64,000 nucleotides of DNA, taken from Pelecanus crispus (taxonomy: Eukaryota > Chordata > Aves > Pelecaniformes > Pelecanidae). The notes under the pieces were generated by a model. The model was not told the origin of the DNA. It did not search any database and saw nothing but the letters and a program-made list of their open reading frames with translations. The position numbers were made by a program, and so were the translations under genes. Within the stretch, counting starts at the first letter, position 1, and each line of letters opens with the position of its first letter. Shown here in pieces: positions 21,914 to 35,100 of this stretch. The stretch covers positions 15,539,397-15,603,396 of the forward strand of contig NC_134652.1 of the NCBI RefSeq assembly GCF_030463565.1, read 5' to 3'.

Positions 21914-24900
21914 GCACTTAGAATACACGGAGGAAAAAAACGTTTAGTGATTCACAAAAATATTACAAAAAGTCACGTGCAGGCGAAACACACCCAGCAC
22001 TGCAATAACAATGTAAGAATTTACATTAGAAACTAATATAAAATATTTAAAAACCTCTGCTAGTTTAGCTTTCCATTTGTTTTTTGTCTTTTATAAAAAA
22101 AAAAAGGAGGAGGGAAGGGGGAAGAAAGGCCATCTACAAGGTACTGATACACCTGCCGCAGAAACACGGGCTCCTTCCAGCCCCGCCGGTAGCGTCCTCG
22201 GGCTCCTCGCTCGACGCGACCCCGCGCACGCAGACCGCACACTCTCGCACACGCACACAGCTGAACTACAGAAAGGTTCACCTCCGGGCTGCGAGCTGGG
22301 TCAGGGTTCGCTGTGGTCCCGGTCACCCCACGTGTCCCCCGCCCTGGGAAGCTGCCTTTGCTCTAGGTTTTGCAGAAACCGTCCAGCTTACAGAACAAGT
22401 AGCGTCCCCAGTGAGCGGCAAAACCTCCATCCCTTTAAAAAAAGGGAAAAGCCGGCATGTCCAACCTGGGCCGGAGGAGAGAAGGGTTTTGAATGACTAA
22501 ACTTGTTTTTGGAGCGTGACCGCAGCCAAACGTGGAGCACCGGGACTCCAGGGCTGGATAAGCGCAAGGAGCATCCCGGTGCGGGGGCCAGGGCATCGGT
22601 ACAAGCCCCCAGCGGGATGCCGTCTGCTTCCACGGGGCTGCAAACCGCTGCTTCGGGGAAAGCCAAAGGCTGAGAACAAAAGGGTCTGGAGCCCCCCAGC
22701 CCGTGATCAGTCACTGCCAGCATGACACGGCCACTGACGCCCGCCTCCCCTTCCTCTGTCCCCCGCGGGTTTCGCAGCCCGCTTGTTGCCGCAGGAGGAA
22801 CGGGGCAGGAGCTTCATCGCCAGCACCGCAAAGTCCTTCTGCGCTTCTGCACCCATCCTGCCCGCGGCATTGTCAACACATGCCGTGTTTATGTAGGACC
22901 TACCGCACACGGCGACAGCTCGGTCCCTCCCACCCTTGCTGCTCGTGCAGCAGAGGGTTTCCGGAGCCGCACTTTCACTGCAGTTGGGCCCCAGGGAAAG
23001 GAACAAAGGAGCCATTTTCATCTCCAGCCTTGCCGGGAACGGAGGGAGAAGGCGAGAGAAAAGACCAGTGTTTGCAAAACACAACAATTGGCAGGAAATA
23101 TTCCTCTGGCTTTTCGAGTTGGTTTTTTTCCTCTCTCTCTCTCCCTCTTTTTAAAGAGGGGAGACATAGCATCGGGACAGTTCAAAACCAACCAGGCACT
23201 GGCCGGCCACATCTGCCATGTGCAGCCCTTTCTGGGCTGATGTTCCTCTCCCGCTGTCGGGGCCCTACGAGCCGAACGGTGAAATGTGCCGTGGTCTTTT
23301 GGCAAGGGAAAGGGAAGGGGCTACCTTCACGGCAGACTAGAAATGATGTTTCTGAACTGATGTGGCACTTCTGATGATTTTATGGTCTGTCAGCAATTTT
23401 AGCTGAAACAGAATCATGGTAGAAATGAAGAGGTGGTGAAGCACGATACACGACAGGTTCACTGCCTGAGAGAGACAGGTCGACGCAGGGCCAGGTTTAA
23501 AACACATTTGCAACCTCAGGCTTATTCTCCATTTGAAATTTAGGACTCATGTCGAACACAAGGTTTTTTTTTTTTTTAAAAGAAAAGAGAACAAGCAGAC
23601 ACTTGCACAACAGAAAAAATGTTATAAAAATAGTAGGTTGCTACAGAGCTCGTTAAAAACTGACACGGTCCCAGAAACCTAAATCCAGCTTTAAAATCTC
23701 GGGAGGCGAACCCCACCGACAAACGTGCATTTCAAGACTGTTTTGGATACAGTCTGGCTGCTGTGCAGGCTGGCATTTATCAATAGAGACAGATGCACAG
23801 AAAGGGATTCCTAGTTGCTCAACAATTCATCTACCCTTGCAGCTTCACTCACAGGGAGAATTAAGGCACAATATATACTCTAAAGAGAGGGCAGTTTTGC
23901 AGAGGATCAAGTCCCTGGGAGGTGGAAGGGCTCTCATGGTGCGGGACCCCCTCCTCACGGGGCTGCGACAGCACAGGGTCTGAAGCCCAAGACTTGATAC
24001 AGCAGAGCCACAGGGTACAAGGCCATGACCTGGGCTAGGGGAAAATCAGACACATGGGTCTAAGGGTTTCCTCTGGCCTGAAGATCTGCGGATCTCTTCT
24101 CCCCACCTGACATGACGCTGCCTTGCCCCAGCCAGACACAGGCCGGCAAAGTGGGTCATGGACTCTAGATGCCTACCTAGGAGGAGGGAGTAGTCATCAG
24201 GACAGATAAACAGCCGAGCAGCCATGATCCCATGCTGACCTGTCGTCTAACACAGCGTCCTGCGAAGCATGCAGTCAGACATTTTCCAGTGAAGCATCTG
24301 AGAAAGGTTCTTGTGAGGAGCTGGGGGGACATTTGACGAAGGGAACAGACGATGGGTGAGCAATAAGGCTTGCTCAGTGACCAGCCTGGAGGTTCTCACG
24401 AAGGGCAGCAGAGCACGAGCTCCACTCCCCACCCCACGCTAATTAAAATAACAAATGAGACTGAAGCAGCCACACTGCCGCTTCCCATCTTTGACTTAAC
24501 CTCAGATGCAGCTCACACAGCCATGTGCAGTCTCTACCATCAGCGGCGGGTACAGGCCAGAGTGTGAACACGCAGTGGGATGCGCGTGGCTGGCTGCTTG
24601 CACCCGTGCAGGAGCTCAGCGGGTCCTGGCATGGAAATGAGGACTTGTCTGCAGGGACCCCATGCTGTGCCAAGGCCTTGATGATTCTCACTTTGGTTTC
24701 TAGCTTCCCTGCACCCACGTTAGCTTGCCTTGCAGCACCCGAGATGCACAAGGACTGTGCTGCCTTGAAGCCCGAGCTGTGGGTGCAGGAGGGAGGCTGC
24801 TAACCCGCTCCCCCACCACACAACCTCTCCCCAGCAATCTGCCCCCTCCAAGCCAAGCATCGCTTTCAACTGGTTTTTTTTAAAAGCTACACCCCCTAAA

Positions 24901-25578
24901 TATTTCTACTGGTTGCAGATGAAAAACACTACAACCCCCACTTCTTCAAAGACCGTTTGATGACCCGATGGTGTCATTTCAAAAGCCATCCAAGAGCAAC
25001 TGAATATTTGAAGAGCTTCAGAATATCATTTCAAATCACTGTTGGCAAATCTATGTACAGTAAAACCAATACATCACCATCCTCAAAGACATTATACACA
25101 GCAGGCACCACCTATCTAAGCCACTGAAAATATCACTGTAGGTCACATCAGCTACAAGACTAACTGCTCTGCTCAGATTGTATCCCACATATTTTAATAT
25201 TGAAACTATACATTCCTTCTCCTGTTTTTAATCATGAGTTGAGAGGGAGAGTAGTCCTTGATTTTGGGACTTCTCTTGTTTCAGAATTGCTGTCACATGT
25301 TGGATTTTCAAGGCATTGCGGGTGTGCCATAAGGTTCTTCATCTTTGGAAATATCCCTATTGACGTGCATCGCAAGATTTCTCCGGGAGGGAGAAAACCT
25401 GTACTCACTGCTTCTAAACTGCGTTCATTTCCATCCAGATCACTATCTTCAGCCAACACAAACCTCACAGGTTTTGGTTTCATACAATCCTGCTTCAAAC
25501 CTTCTACACAATCTAGAAAAAATCAGCACCAGTGGACCTACCATCTCAGCAGGTTTGGGCTAGAAAAATACCACGGCG

Positions 25579-25584
25579 TTTATT
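25579..25584 (-). terminator. SUFU: Intermediate polyadenylation signal candidate for SUFU
   Basis: Minus-strand AATAAA lies about 3.3 kb after the stop codon, close to the 3' UTR length I remember for mammalian SUFU. The downstream sequence is not strikingly GU-rich. The hexamer alone is weak evidence. Confidence 0.3.
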
Positions 25585-27179
25585 AACACTGATGCATTTC
25601 CCTTTTTCTAACTACTTGCTCACTAAAATACAAAGGTTTCTTTTCCATTTCCTTCACACACAGGCATGTCCTCTTTCCCCAAGATGAAAATATCCAAACT
25701 CGAGATCTCATTTACTTGCCAATGAGTAAGCCTTTGGCACGGTTGCAAACTTGATGTGAATCAGGGGAGGGAGGGGAGATCCTGTGGGTGCACAGCTCTT
25801 CACGATACTGAGTAACATGCAACTTTCTTATTCTTAGATAACTGTTGAAAGGCAGCGACACGACCTTGGAGCTTAAGGGCTGACTTTCACCAGTTTCTCT
25901 CTTACAGTTGGTCTAACAATAAGACAGAGATTTCTATTTTAGCAGTTATTTGTCTAATATTTTTCCCCTTAACTAAATAGGAAGATTTCACTTCCTTCCC
26001 TTCAAACCTTCCCCTCAATTGTTATCTGGCTACCAGCAAAGATCTGTGAGAAAGTGTCTCAGAAACAGAGATTTCTGGCATGCCACCTGTTCATAACTCA
26101 AATACACAGAACTATATATAAATACATGACATGGAACAAAAATACACACACACAAGGATACTGGGTGGATTTTCAAATGCATTCAGCGTGCTCCCTCTGA
26201 AGTCAATGAAAACCCAGCCCAGAGCGTCTGATGAGAGTAAATACGGTGAGGAAAACATACACATAAGAAAGGCAGAACTGGAGCACAAGCCAGCTTGGAG
26301 GAGGTGCTTTCCCTGCGTACAGCACCGCATCCCTGCTGCAAAGGCTCAAAGAGTTCATAGGGCAGGAGGTCCTAAGCTTTCCAGATGTGTGTCAGAGCCC
26401 AGAGCGGGTCTGATGGACTTCTCTCTGCCCCGTGCTGATCTCTGCAGGAACAGCAACAATTGACCTTCCAAATGTCCCTTCTCCACTAAGATGTGGATTT
26501 TAAGCTCCTTTTAATGAGAGCTAGCATCTGGAAACAAGGAAGAGCAGCCAGCATCGTGGCAACAGGCCAGCTCTGCTGCAGGCACCCCCAGCAAGCTCAT
26601 ACAAGAGCAGTCCGTGGGCTACTGTTGGCGGATGGCTTTGGGACAAAATTGTAGTTGCTGCCCTTGCCTTTTTCCTGACTGTCACAATTGTCTGTTTGTT
26701 CATTATCTTGCGGTGGGACACTTGGGCACTTCATTTTTGAAGCTGGACTGGTACATTATCATGCCGTTTTCTCGCCCACGCTGTCCCCTGCATATACATC
26801 TACAGTGCAGAAGGGATGCTTAGTGCTAACCAGGACAATGAAAACTGGCCAAGAGATCCCACGGATGAATGCAGTCTGCCACAGCACAGAAATCACTCTG
26901 GCTGGCACATGCAGATATCTGAAAGTTTGTTCTTTCGCAGCAGGATTTTAAGATGATCCTCTGAGTTCAGACAAAATGACAAACTCATTTACATGTAAAT
27001 TGCTTTCGTAGCTTTGCAGAAAGGAAGGTTCTGCCGAGCAGTGTTGGACCCTGCATTTGGCCTGCCTTAAATTATAATATAACAACAATTATAATAATAC
27101 AAATACTACTTTGTACACAAAGCACGCCCTCCCCTGCAAACCCTGGCATGCTTCGGTAGGTCCTACAGCCCTCTAGTCA

Positions 27180-27260
27180 ATAATCACCCTCTCTGCACAG
27201 AGAGACATTGAGTGACTTGCCTGAGGCCACAGAGGAATTCTGTAGCAAGTTCAAGGAAAG
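27180..27260 (+). mobile_element. MIR-like fragment
   Basis: CAGAGAGACATTGAGTGACT followed by TGCCTGAGGCCACAGAGGAA matches the MIR central phrase 'gaggttaagtgacttgcccaaggtcacacag'. Only this core is recognisable. It would lie in the long form of the SUFU 3' UTR. Confidence 0.45.
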
Positions 27261-27911
27261 CTTTGTGGCTCCTAGCTTTGCTTCTTGACCAACATTAACC
27301 AGCCCCAAATATATGCAAAAAATATCAAAGCTGACTGTGCCAGGAAGGAATCAAATCAGAAAACAAACAGAAAACCAACCCTGGGGTACTGTGAGGCCTC
27401 CTGGACTTTGCTGTTTGATCAGGGGAGTTAAGTGTTAAAAGCTTTTGTTATACTTGTATTAGGATCACACAGCAATTGCGCATAAATCACCAAGTTAGCT
27501 TGTAGGCAGAAAGGGGTGGAAGGAAAGCTGCACCTCCCCTGACAAGGAGAGAAGAGTTGTCACCAAAAGACAAAGGGCAGAGGAAGGCTGGGGAATAGGC
27601 ATCAGAAACAACCTGCAACAGCAGCAGGGGGGAAAGCCTGCGGTGGTTTGCTGCAGCATATCCACAGGGGCCAGCGTCTCCACGCAGAGACACAGCCTGA
27701 CCCTGTCTCCTCTGTACGCCATGTCTGCTCCAAGGAGGAAGCCACAGGGATCTAGAGAGAGGGTCTTTTCAAACTGATTTTGATGCTTTACAGTTCAAAT
27801 CTATCTGAAAGGAGGGACGTCAGCAACAAGAAGAGCCACCACAGCGAGGCTAGAGGGGAAAATGGAGCTGCGCTAGGACACAACCCTGCTGGAACAGGGA
27901 GAATCGTTGGC

Positions 27912-27917
27912 TTTATT
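27912..27917 (-). terminator. SUFU: Proximal polyadenylation signal candidate for SUFU
   Basis: TTTATT on the plus strand gives AATAAA on the minus strand, in the context CTCAATAAAGCC. About 40 nt downstream the minus strand is GU-rich (GGGTTGTGTCC). Use of this site gives a 3' UTR of about 1 kb. Confidence 0.45.
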
Positions 27918-28893
27918 GAGGCTGAGTCTCCTCTCTGCTACGCCAGGGTGGCGATCTCCATTTCATATGCTTTCAAGCAGCCCTCTGGATCCTGCAGAAC
28001 TGCTGAAGTTGTCCCTGTGAACAAATGGTTCTTTCTCGCTTCTCAAATTCTGTACAATAGTGAGGAAAAAATACTTGACAGTATCTCTTTAAAGATAAAC
28101 ACACTGTAAACAGGAGATCTCCCCCGCCCCGGTAGCTTTCTTCCTCCTGCTTGTGCAAAACCAGAGGTTGCGACCTTCCCTGGGGTTCAGGCACAAGGAC
28201 AGGATGCGCGAGAATAAAGTTGCCTCTGTTTTGCAGCGATACCATAGCTAATAGCACCAAGACCAACACTTAAAACATGCCTAATTTGAGGGCAGGGAGG
28301 ATCTGGGTTTGTTTTTCTTGACTGAACTAGAAAGTTCATCTTTAAATCTGTTCAGCTTCAAGCATGTGAGCTTTTGGCCTCCTTTAAACAGGGGAAATAC
28401 CATTCTGTTTCTGAAAAGAAAAAAAAAATAGCACATGGAAGAACAGTTCTGCAGTCAGTAAAAGTTTGGCTAACAAAAGGACTCCAGAGTCACGTAAAGA
28501 ACATTTAATCCATGGATTATAGGCTCGCACCTGGCAGAAATGCATGTGTAAATACAGGCGTGCAGAGCGTCTACACCCTGGGCTAAGGCAGAGGGAAGTT
28601 CTGTAGCTAGGAGAGAGAAGGATTCTTACTACTAATTTTCATAGTTAAATATTTCTCACTCGCACTCACACATACGCAGGCTGTTCCCAGAGAGCTCAGC
28701 CTTGGGAAGGATAAAGGAAAGGGCTCAGTTCGGTCTAGGCTGGTGCTGAGTAGCTCCTCTTCTGTTTGCAGTGGTTGTGCAGCAAACTCTTTTATTTGCA
28801 GGCAGAGTTTTTACTGCATTAATTATCCTGTGAGTCACTGGGTAATGGACAGTAACTTGGCTCTCCCAGTTGTTAGAAGGGTGTAATTCAGCT

Positions 28894-28983
28894 CTAATGC
28901 AGCGGGTTGTCGAACACGGCATCTGGCAAGATGGAAACTTTCAGTTTCTTTTCAGGCCAGCTGTACTCCTTTGGAAGTTTAAA
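28894..28983 (-). CDS. SUFU: SUFU exon 12, C-terminus and stop codon
   Basis: The acceptor is CTCTTTACTGTCTTACAG, with a likely branch-point CTGAT just upstream. The coding part reads FKLPKEYSWPEKKLKVSILP, then DAVFDNPLH and TAG (28896-28894), 29 residues plus stop, the same length as in human. Lys457, the second residue, is a reported ubiquitination site. Small differences from human as I remember it are Ala and Asn near the end (DAVFDNPLH). The 3' UTR follows directly. Confidence 0.97.
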   Translation of the reverse strand, partial: FKLPKEYSWPEKKLKVSILPDAVFDNPLH

Positions 28984-31900
28984 CTGTAAGACAGTAAAGA
29001 GAATCAGTGAATGTATATCACTGCAACCTGCACAGAAAAAACCAAAATCACTGTACAGGCAGGCAGCCCTATATTATTATTATTTTTTAAAACAAGAGGC
29101 CACTAAGAAAACATTTCCCCATCAGTATGTTTTGGACAGCAGTGGACATTAGATAATGTGGCCTGTGCCTCAGCTGCCAAAGTAAAGTTCTGAGATTTCA
29201 GCCCAAGCACTGTTTATTTCATCAAATGGATTCTGGAGGGTTTCTGCTCCCATCACCATTCCTCCTCCCCGACCCCTCTGAAAATTCACAGCACAAATAT
29301 CTTCCCTCCTACCTGACCATGCCCCTTTCCTTTCACCTACCCTGGCCCCCAGAGCCCACCGTTTGCTTTAAAGGGAGACTTACGGCAGCTTTCAAACTCT
29401 TGCTCATACAGGGTGGGATTTAAGTGAGCTAGCACGGCTCTGCTGGGTGACAGGTTTGCAAATGGCCATCACCTCTGGGAGGGCAAACTGTGCCGCCCTG
29501 GCTGGGGAGAGCCAGCGTGCCTAACAGCATTTCTGCTCCAGCCCTACCCACCTCTGGCACAAAGGCTTCGCAGAGTGCCTGTACAATGCCTCATATTCAC
29601 ACAGGCACTCGGCTGCTCAGGCTGTTTTGCAAACATTGATCGAAGCACAGGGAAGCGAGATTTTTTGCCCCAGTCTGGTTTACACAGCACGGTCTCTGGC
29701 CAATGTTTCCCAAACAAGGCAAGTGCACTGGTCCTGTCCTGATGTTGCTCCAGGGCACCCCGCCTTAGGCTGGGAAGTCACCCCAACATCTCTGATCCCA
29801 ATCATGACCGTGTGGGGATGGAGGTCCAAGGAGCCTTACCGTCAACCCTTCTCACAACCACCTTTGACCAGGGCCCACGCATTCACACAGATCTCTCAAA
29901 AACAGGTTGGGGGAGAGCGTGGGGGTGGGAGGTGGAATCTCTTAGGCTACAAATCTGCCCCACAGCTGGATGGCTGTTTTTAAAACTTGATTTTGTTTTT
30001 AAAACTCTGCTGCACCCATGGTGTAGCACCACCTGACACCCCAACAGGACTCCCAGGGAGAAATCTCACTAGGATCCCACACCATCAGTGACAATTCAGA
30101 ATGGTTACAGATACAGCGGTCCTCTCCTAGGATAGTCCTCAGACCAAGGCCAGCAGTGCCGTAAGCAGGGGCTGCATGAATTAGAGAGTTGGTGTAAGGG
30201 GACGGTGACCTGCAAATCATTCGTCTTTATCCAACTACTTGTCTGTCTTCCCGTAAGTGCCCCATTTCTGAAGGACGTTAACATACGCTCAGTGGCAGGT
30301 TCCTGCTAAAGGAGATCCCCTCCAGCTGCCTGCTTCACAGCAAGGGTGGCTCTAACATGAATTTGCTCCTGACCTTGCTCCATTTGCAGCTGTGTATGAG
30401 GGTAACCTGCAGTTGGTACCCATTGACCTTAGTATGCCAGGCTGGTCATTCAGGGTCTGACCCATGATCTCAGGGCATGGCAGGAGGATCGTTCAGGACA
30501 GTGGCTACCATAAACTCCCACTCTTTCTCCTCTAGGAAACATAAACAGCCCAAGTCCCACTTGTGGTTGTTTTTTTTAAACTCAAGCTCTGCGTGTATCT
30601 TGCACCATATAATCTAGTGGCCCTACACTGCCCAGGGGATTCTTCCGAGTTCAATGTCTATGGTATGTGAAAAACATGCTAAAGATACTCAGACAGATCA
30701 TTTCACTTAATTTCACTTAACACAGGTGGCTCTTTATGTAGCAAAGGAAAGACTCTTCTTGCAGCGCTTCGTTCTACCACATGAATATCATCAGCAACAG
30801 GCAGGGCTGCTGAGGAACGCCTTCAGTTGGCCTAAACTGGGATCCTGCAAGTTACAAATCCGTGGAGGAATTTGGATGCTGAAAGATCACATTTCATCTC
30901 AAGTATTTTCCTTTTTATAAACAGGAGAGGTTCCAAAGCAATCCTCTTGGAGAACTCATCCTTTGCATTTGTTTGTTTTTCACTTTTTAGTTTTTCACTT
31001 TTTAATTTAGCAAAGTCACAGTAACTCGGAACCGAGCACCCGCTCGCTGTGCCAGGAGCTGCCATGCCCACTGCCTCTGCCTCTCAGCAGAGAGTGAAGG
31101 AACATGAGCCATCCAAAGCCTTAACTAAAGGGCCTTCAAACCACAGTGCTCCTGGGCTTCCATGTCACTAGCGAAAATGAGCTTTGGATTAGGTTTAACG
31201 GGATAAAAGCTGGCCTGAAAGTCACTGCACAGCCAGCAGCGTGCTCCCCTCACTCACACAGTGAAGAACACCCTGGCATTAAATCAACTCTGGATTAAAC
31301 AATTAGAGCCCTGAGATTTTCCTGGGGGGAGGGGAGCAGGGCAAGGGATGGGAGGCCTGCTCTACAAGCCAAGGAAAGTTTCTTTAGAGTCTGCAGGGAG
31401 CTGTAAAAAATGGGATTAAAAATATTACATGTCATTTCTGCCACTGCTCTTTGAAGTCAAGCAGAATATTTATATGGCATGCATGGGAGACAGGGTGTTA
31501 AATGTTCCCCAGGAAGAGATCACATGGCAGGGGGAAGTTTAGCACCGCACAGCAAAGCTTTATAAAGCTCCCTTGGCTGTTGCTATAACGCTTCCAGGCT
31601 GGTGATGGTCCTCTGCATGCCGTGCAGGGGCACCAGGTGAAGGCCAAGTTGCAGATGTGAAAGAGCCCCCGTCTGCTCCCCAAACCCAAAAAAGAAGGCC
31701 CCTACAACAGATTGTTCAGCAGTAAAGGTGCTGCCACAGCTTTCAGCCTTTCTGAAAGGGGGGGAAGGTGATGTGCCTGGAGCTGCTGCTGAGGACACTA
31801 TGTATGGCATGGAGGAAACCCCGTCACCTGGCCCAGGGGCTGCACCGCTTTGATTCGGGGCGCTCAGATACCATGTTGGGAAAGATGCTGGCAGAAAGGA

Positions 31901-32119
31901 AATGCAGAGTCTCCCTTAACACCCACCCCTGCCCTATATTTCTTGCAATCCCTTCTCTCAGTGCCTTAGTTCACTGCAGATGTGAAGGTTTAGCAAGGCC
32001 TCAAGTCTGTGGGGCAGGGCTGCAGCCTGTGAGCTGAGGGGAGGATCAAAGGCAAGCTGCAGGACGGGCTGAGCTGTCTGGGACAGTACATGGGAGATAC
32101 CGGAATGACGCAGCCTTAC
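28984..32119 (-). other. SUFU: SUFU intron 11
   Basis: This 3.1-kb intron runs from donor GTAAGG to the acceptor of exon 12. The first 160 nt after exon 11 are an in-frame open extension. The rest has no frame or repeat that I recognise. Confidence 0.9.
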
Positions 32120-32188
32120 TTCCTCTGGAGAATTCAGATCTTCTAAATCTTCCAGCATTCTCTCTACAAACTCTTCGGTCAATAAGAT
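32120..32188 (-). CDS. SUFU: SUFU exon 11 (residues 433-455)
   Basis: This 69-nt, phase 0-0 exon follows TTTCCTTTGCAG and ends GAGGAA|GTAAGG. Its 23 residues begin ILLTEEFVERMLEDLEDL and end NSPEE, with Arg and Asn where I remember Lys and Thr in human. Being a whole number of codons, the exon can be skipped without a frameshift. If it is not spliced at its donor, the frame stays open for 53 more codons to 31958. It is separated from exon 10 by the 13.2-kb intron 10. Confidence 0.96.
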
Positions 32189-35100
32189 CTGCAAAGGAAA
32201 TACAGTAGTTTATGCCTTTACGCTCCTAGTTTTAGCTAATTGCCAAGAAACAGAATGACTTCTGCAGAGAGCACACTGTACCAGCTCACTCCTTTCCCCA
32301 TGTCCTTCTTTCCCGTAATACAAAGGTTTGAGGGCAAGGAGCTCCTAACTTTGCCTCCCACCCCAACCACTGCAAAAAAATGTTAAAATTATACAGCAAT
32401 CTTTTTTGACCCTCAATTATCTTCCTCAGTCTAAAATTAGAGGCTCGGCTTTAGACAGACTGAGTGGGGAAGGAAGAAAAGGGGTCAAGATAACAACTGT
32501 TGGAGAGACAGTGGGAGACAGAGAGCCGCTTTCATCTGATCCATTGAAGTTAGGCTCACAGTTTAATCAGGAAACAGCAGTGCAGGGAGAGCCTGAGACC
32601 CATACAGAGCCAGTGCTCTGGGCACGGGGAGGGCTCTGACCCCAGTGCAGCACATGGTTCAGATGAACCAGATGCTGGGTACAGGTGGTGCTCCCAGAGG
32701 TGCCCGCCCTAGGCACCTCCACGTTGTATTGCACGTGCCCATCCTGCGTGCCTGTGCTGGAAAGCTTTTGGCTCATCTCAAGGCCAGGCTGGCAAGCACT
32801 AAGTAGCCCAGGAAAGCGGCTGCCGACGGGTCAGAATTCCCAGCTGAGGCCATGACCCTGGCTCCATGGAGCCCCCTAAGTCACACAAACCAGAAACACT
32901 AGGGGAAACCAGCCCTGAGAACTCAAGGGAAGGAACTCCCACCCTCTTTAAAAAAGCACGTGATAGCCAAAAGCAAACACGTCCTGCCTCTCTTCACAAC
33001 AGTCATAAAGGCCAGAGCTCCAGGCAGGCCAGCTGGCTTGGCACAGGAGCAGAGACGGCAGTGCGGGACCAGGCAAACATCCCCATGCGGTGAGGGGGCG
33101 TTGGAGCGGCATTCCTGGGAGTTAGGTTGCAGCACTATCCAGCTGATTATTCCCATTTCAGCCTACAGGTTTGTTTCTTCCCCTCTGCTCCTCCTTTCCT
33201 TCCTTTGCTCCACCCTTTCCTCTGTCTCTGGCATTGCTTTCCATCCTGAAGCAACCACCATCCCCGTGCCCCCTTTCCCACCTTTCCCTTTCCCTGTCCT
33301 CCCCAGCCATGAGCTCCGTGCTCACTCCCAGAGGAGGGACTGCTCCAGCACCAAACACTGACAGCACTGAGTGCCCAGCCCCACAGCTCTCTGCTGTCCC
33401 CTCCAGCTCACATCTGGAAGAGGGGCAGCCAGGCTGTCCGACTTCCATGCAGGAAGCCACCTCCCATGCCCACCAGCTCCTTGGTGCCAGTAACTTCAGT
33501 GGGGAGCGAGTGACTGCCCGGATGCCATGGGCTATTTGGCAAGTGGAAGCCTCTGGGCTCCATTTTGGTAACACAGAAGCAGGGCTTGAAAGAGACAGAA
33601 AGAGAAAGGGAAGACTGGTGTCCCTTTCTTCCTTTGGTTGGCAAGAGAAGACATCCAAAAACACCAAATCCAGATCTGAGAGCTACCAGGTGTCTGCAGC
33701 TCTCTCCCCTTCAACCTTGCCACGCTGCTGCCATTGCACATAGATTTCCCAGGGGATGAGGGAACTCCAACCTCCTCTCTCCACCACATTCCCTTCTTCG
33801 CTTAGCTTCAACCTGCCGCAGGCTCCAGGCCAGGGTTTATGACCGAGCTGCTCAGCACAGATGCAGGCACTTCCATCAGGCCTTTCTGATCATACCTCGA
33901 GCCTGAGAAAACCCTGCTTCAGCTAGGAGCCAGGAGCTTGCTGCTTTGGACAGGCTCTGCAACCTGGCACCAATCCTCAGACTGGCAAGCTGAGAAACAT
34001 TGCACTGAAACACGCAGTACCACCGCAAACTACTGCAGTCTCCTTGCAGGAGCCTGTAACTATTCTGCCTGTTGAACTGGAGACACTCGTTTGTTGGCTG
34101 TTTGCAGGAGGAGGAAGCTGTCTGTCCGTGTCAGAGGCAGGAGGGCAACCCGATCGCTCAGCTCAGAAGGAAGAGCTGGGTGGGGAGCTGGGGCTCTGCA
34201 CGGAGCAGATCGGTTTCTGCGGAGGTGCAGCCCACAATGGGGTGAGGGAATGAAAACAATTTGGCAGACATCAAAATCTACAGAGCAGCCGGAAAAAGGA
34301 GGAGGAATTGGTATTCACAGCAATCAGGCAAGGAGGAAATGAATATTCAGCCATCCACGGATGAGCAAAAATGCCAGAGGTTGGGATGGGTGAGAGAGCA
34401 GGAATGAGGAGCCATAGCCTTGGCAGGGGGACTAGAAGACAGGCGCAGCAGGAAGACCCCTGGGCACTCCCAAGGTGCCAGAGGCAGGAGAGAAATGGGA
34501 ACCACGTGTGCAAGGCAGCCAGCTGCTCCGAGGCTGGAGGAAAACAAGACAGGGTGTGCTGGCGTAAAGGAGCGAAGGGTGGGGAGAGTGAAGGGGGTAC
34601 AGGTCAAGTCCCGGCTAAGCCACGGACTGCCAGAGTAGGGACAAACCTACGTGGAGCACTGTGGCTAGGACTGACCTGGGGTGCAACCCCCTGAGATGGC
34701 TGAGCCCATCTGCAGTTCACTGCCCCCTCTCAGTGAGTTTTGGTAATCCAGCTGAAAAAAACCCCAAATTCCACTGATTTAGTGAGCTGAACTGGCTCCC
34801 TGAAGGGTCTGACAAGTGGAGTGGGACAGGAGTCCACAGCTCAGCTGTCTCATGGACCGCATTTGTGGGATCAAAGCGATGGCAGCCTGCTCTATGCAGC
34901 GTGCTAAGAAAAGATTGCAGCATCGTTCTGCAAGCCCTGCATAGACAGTTAACTTTGGTGGAGGGCAGGCGTCACAGGCTGCAATGACAAACTGCTGCAG
35001 TGACATTCACACAGTGTGTCACTCAGAGCTTGTCCTCAACAGCCCGAGTTGGAAAAAACCCACCCCAAACCCTACCACCCCACGCTGCTGGGGAGACCTG

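Larger units (their letters stand above)
21890..28893 (-). other. SUFU: SUFU 3' UTR and downstream flank
   Basis: No coding frame is recognisable between the SUFU stop codon and about 21890. The DNA becomes clearly more AT-rich right of about 23400 and stays so through the gene, while left of about 21890 it is GC-rich. The longest 3' UTR compatible with the sequence is about 7 kb, ending at the ATTAAA signal near 21908. Shorter forms could end at AATAAA near 27912 or near 25579. The mammalian SUFU 3' UTR, as I remember it, is about 3 kb, so the 7-kb form would be unusually long. A MIR-like relic lies at 27180-27260. Confidence 0.5.

Noticed and set aside
28791-28796. Minus-strand AATAAA 100 nt after the SUFU stop
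   Set aside because: Would give a 3' UTR of only about 120 nt and lacks a GU-rich downstream element; weaker than the 27912 candidate.
33158-33743. Overlapping plus (190-codon) and minus (169-codon) frames in SUFU intron 10
   Set aside because: Ser/Pro/Leu-rich low-complexity translation of a C/T-rich tract; no nested gene signature.
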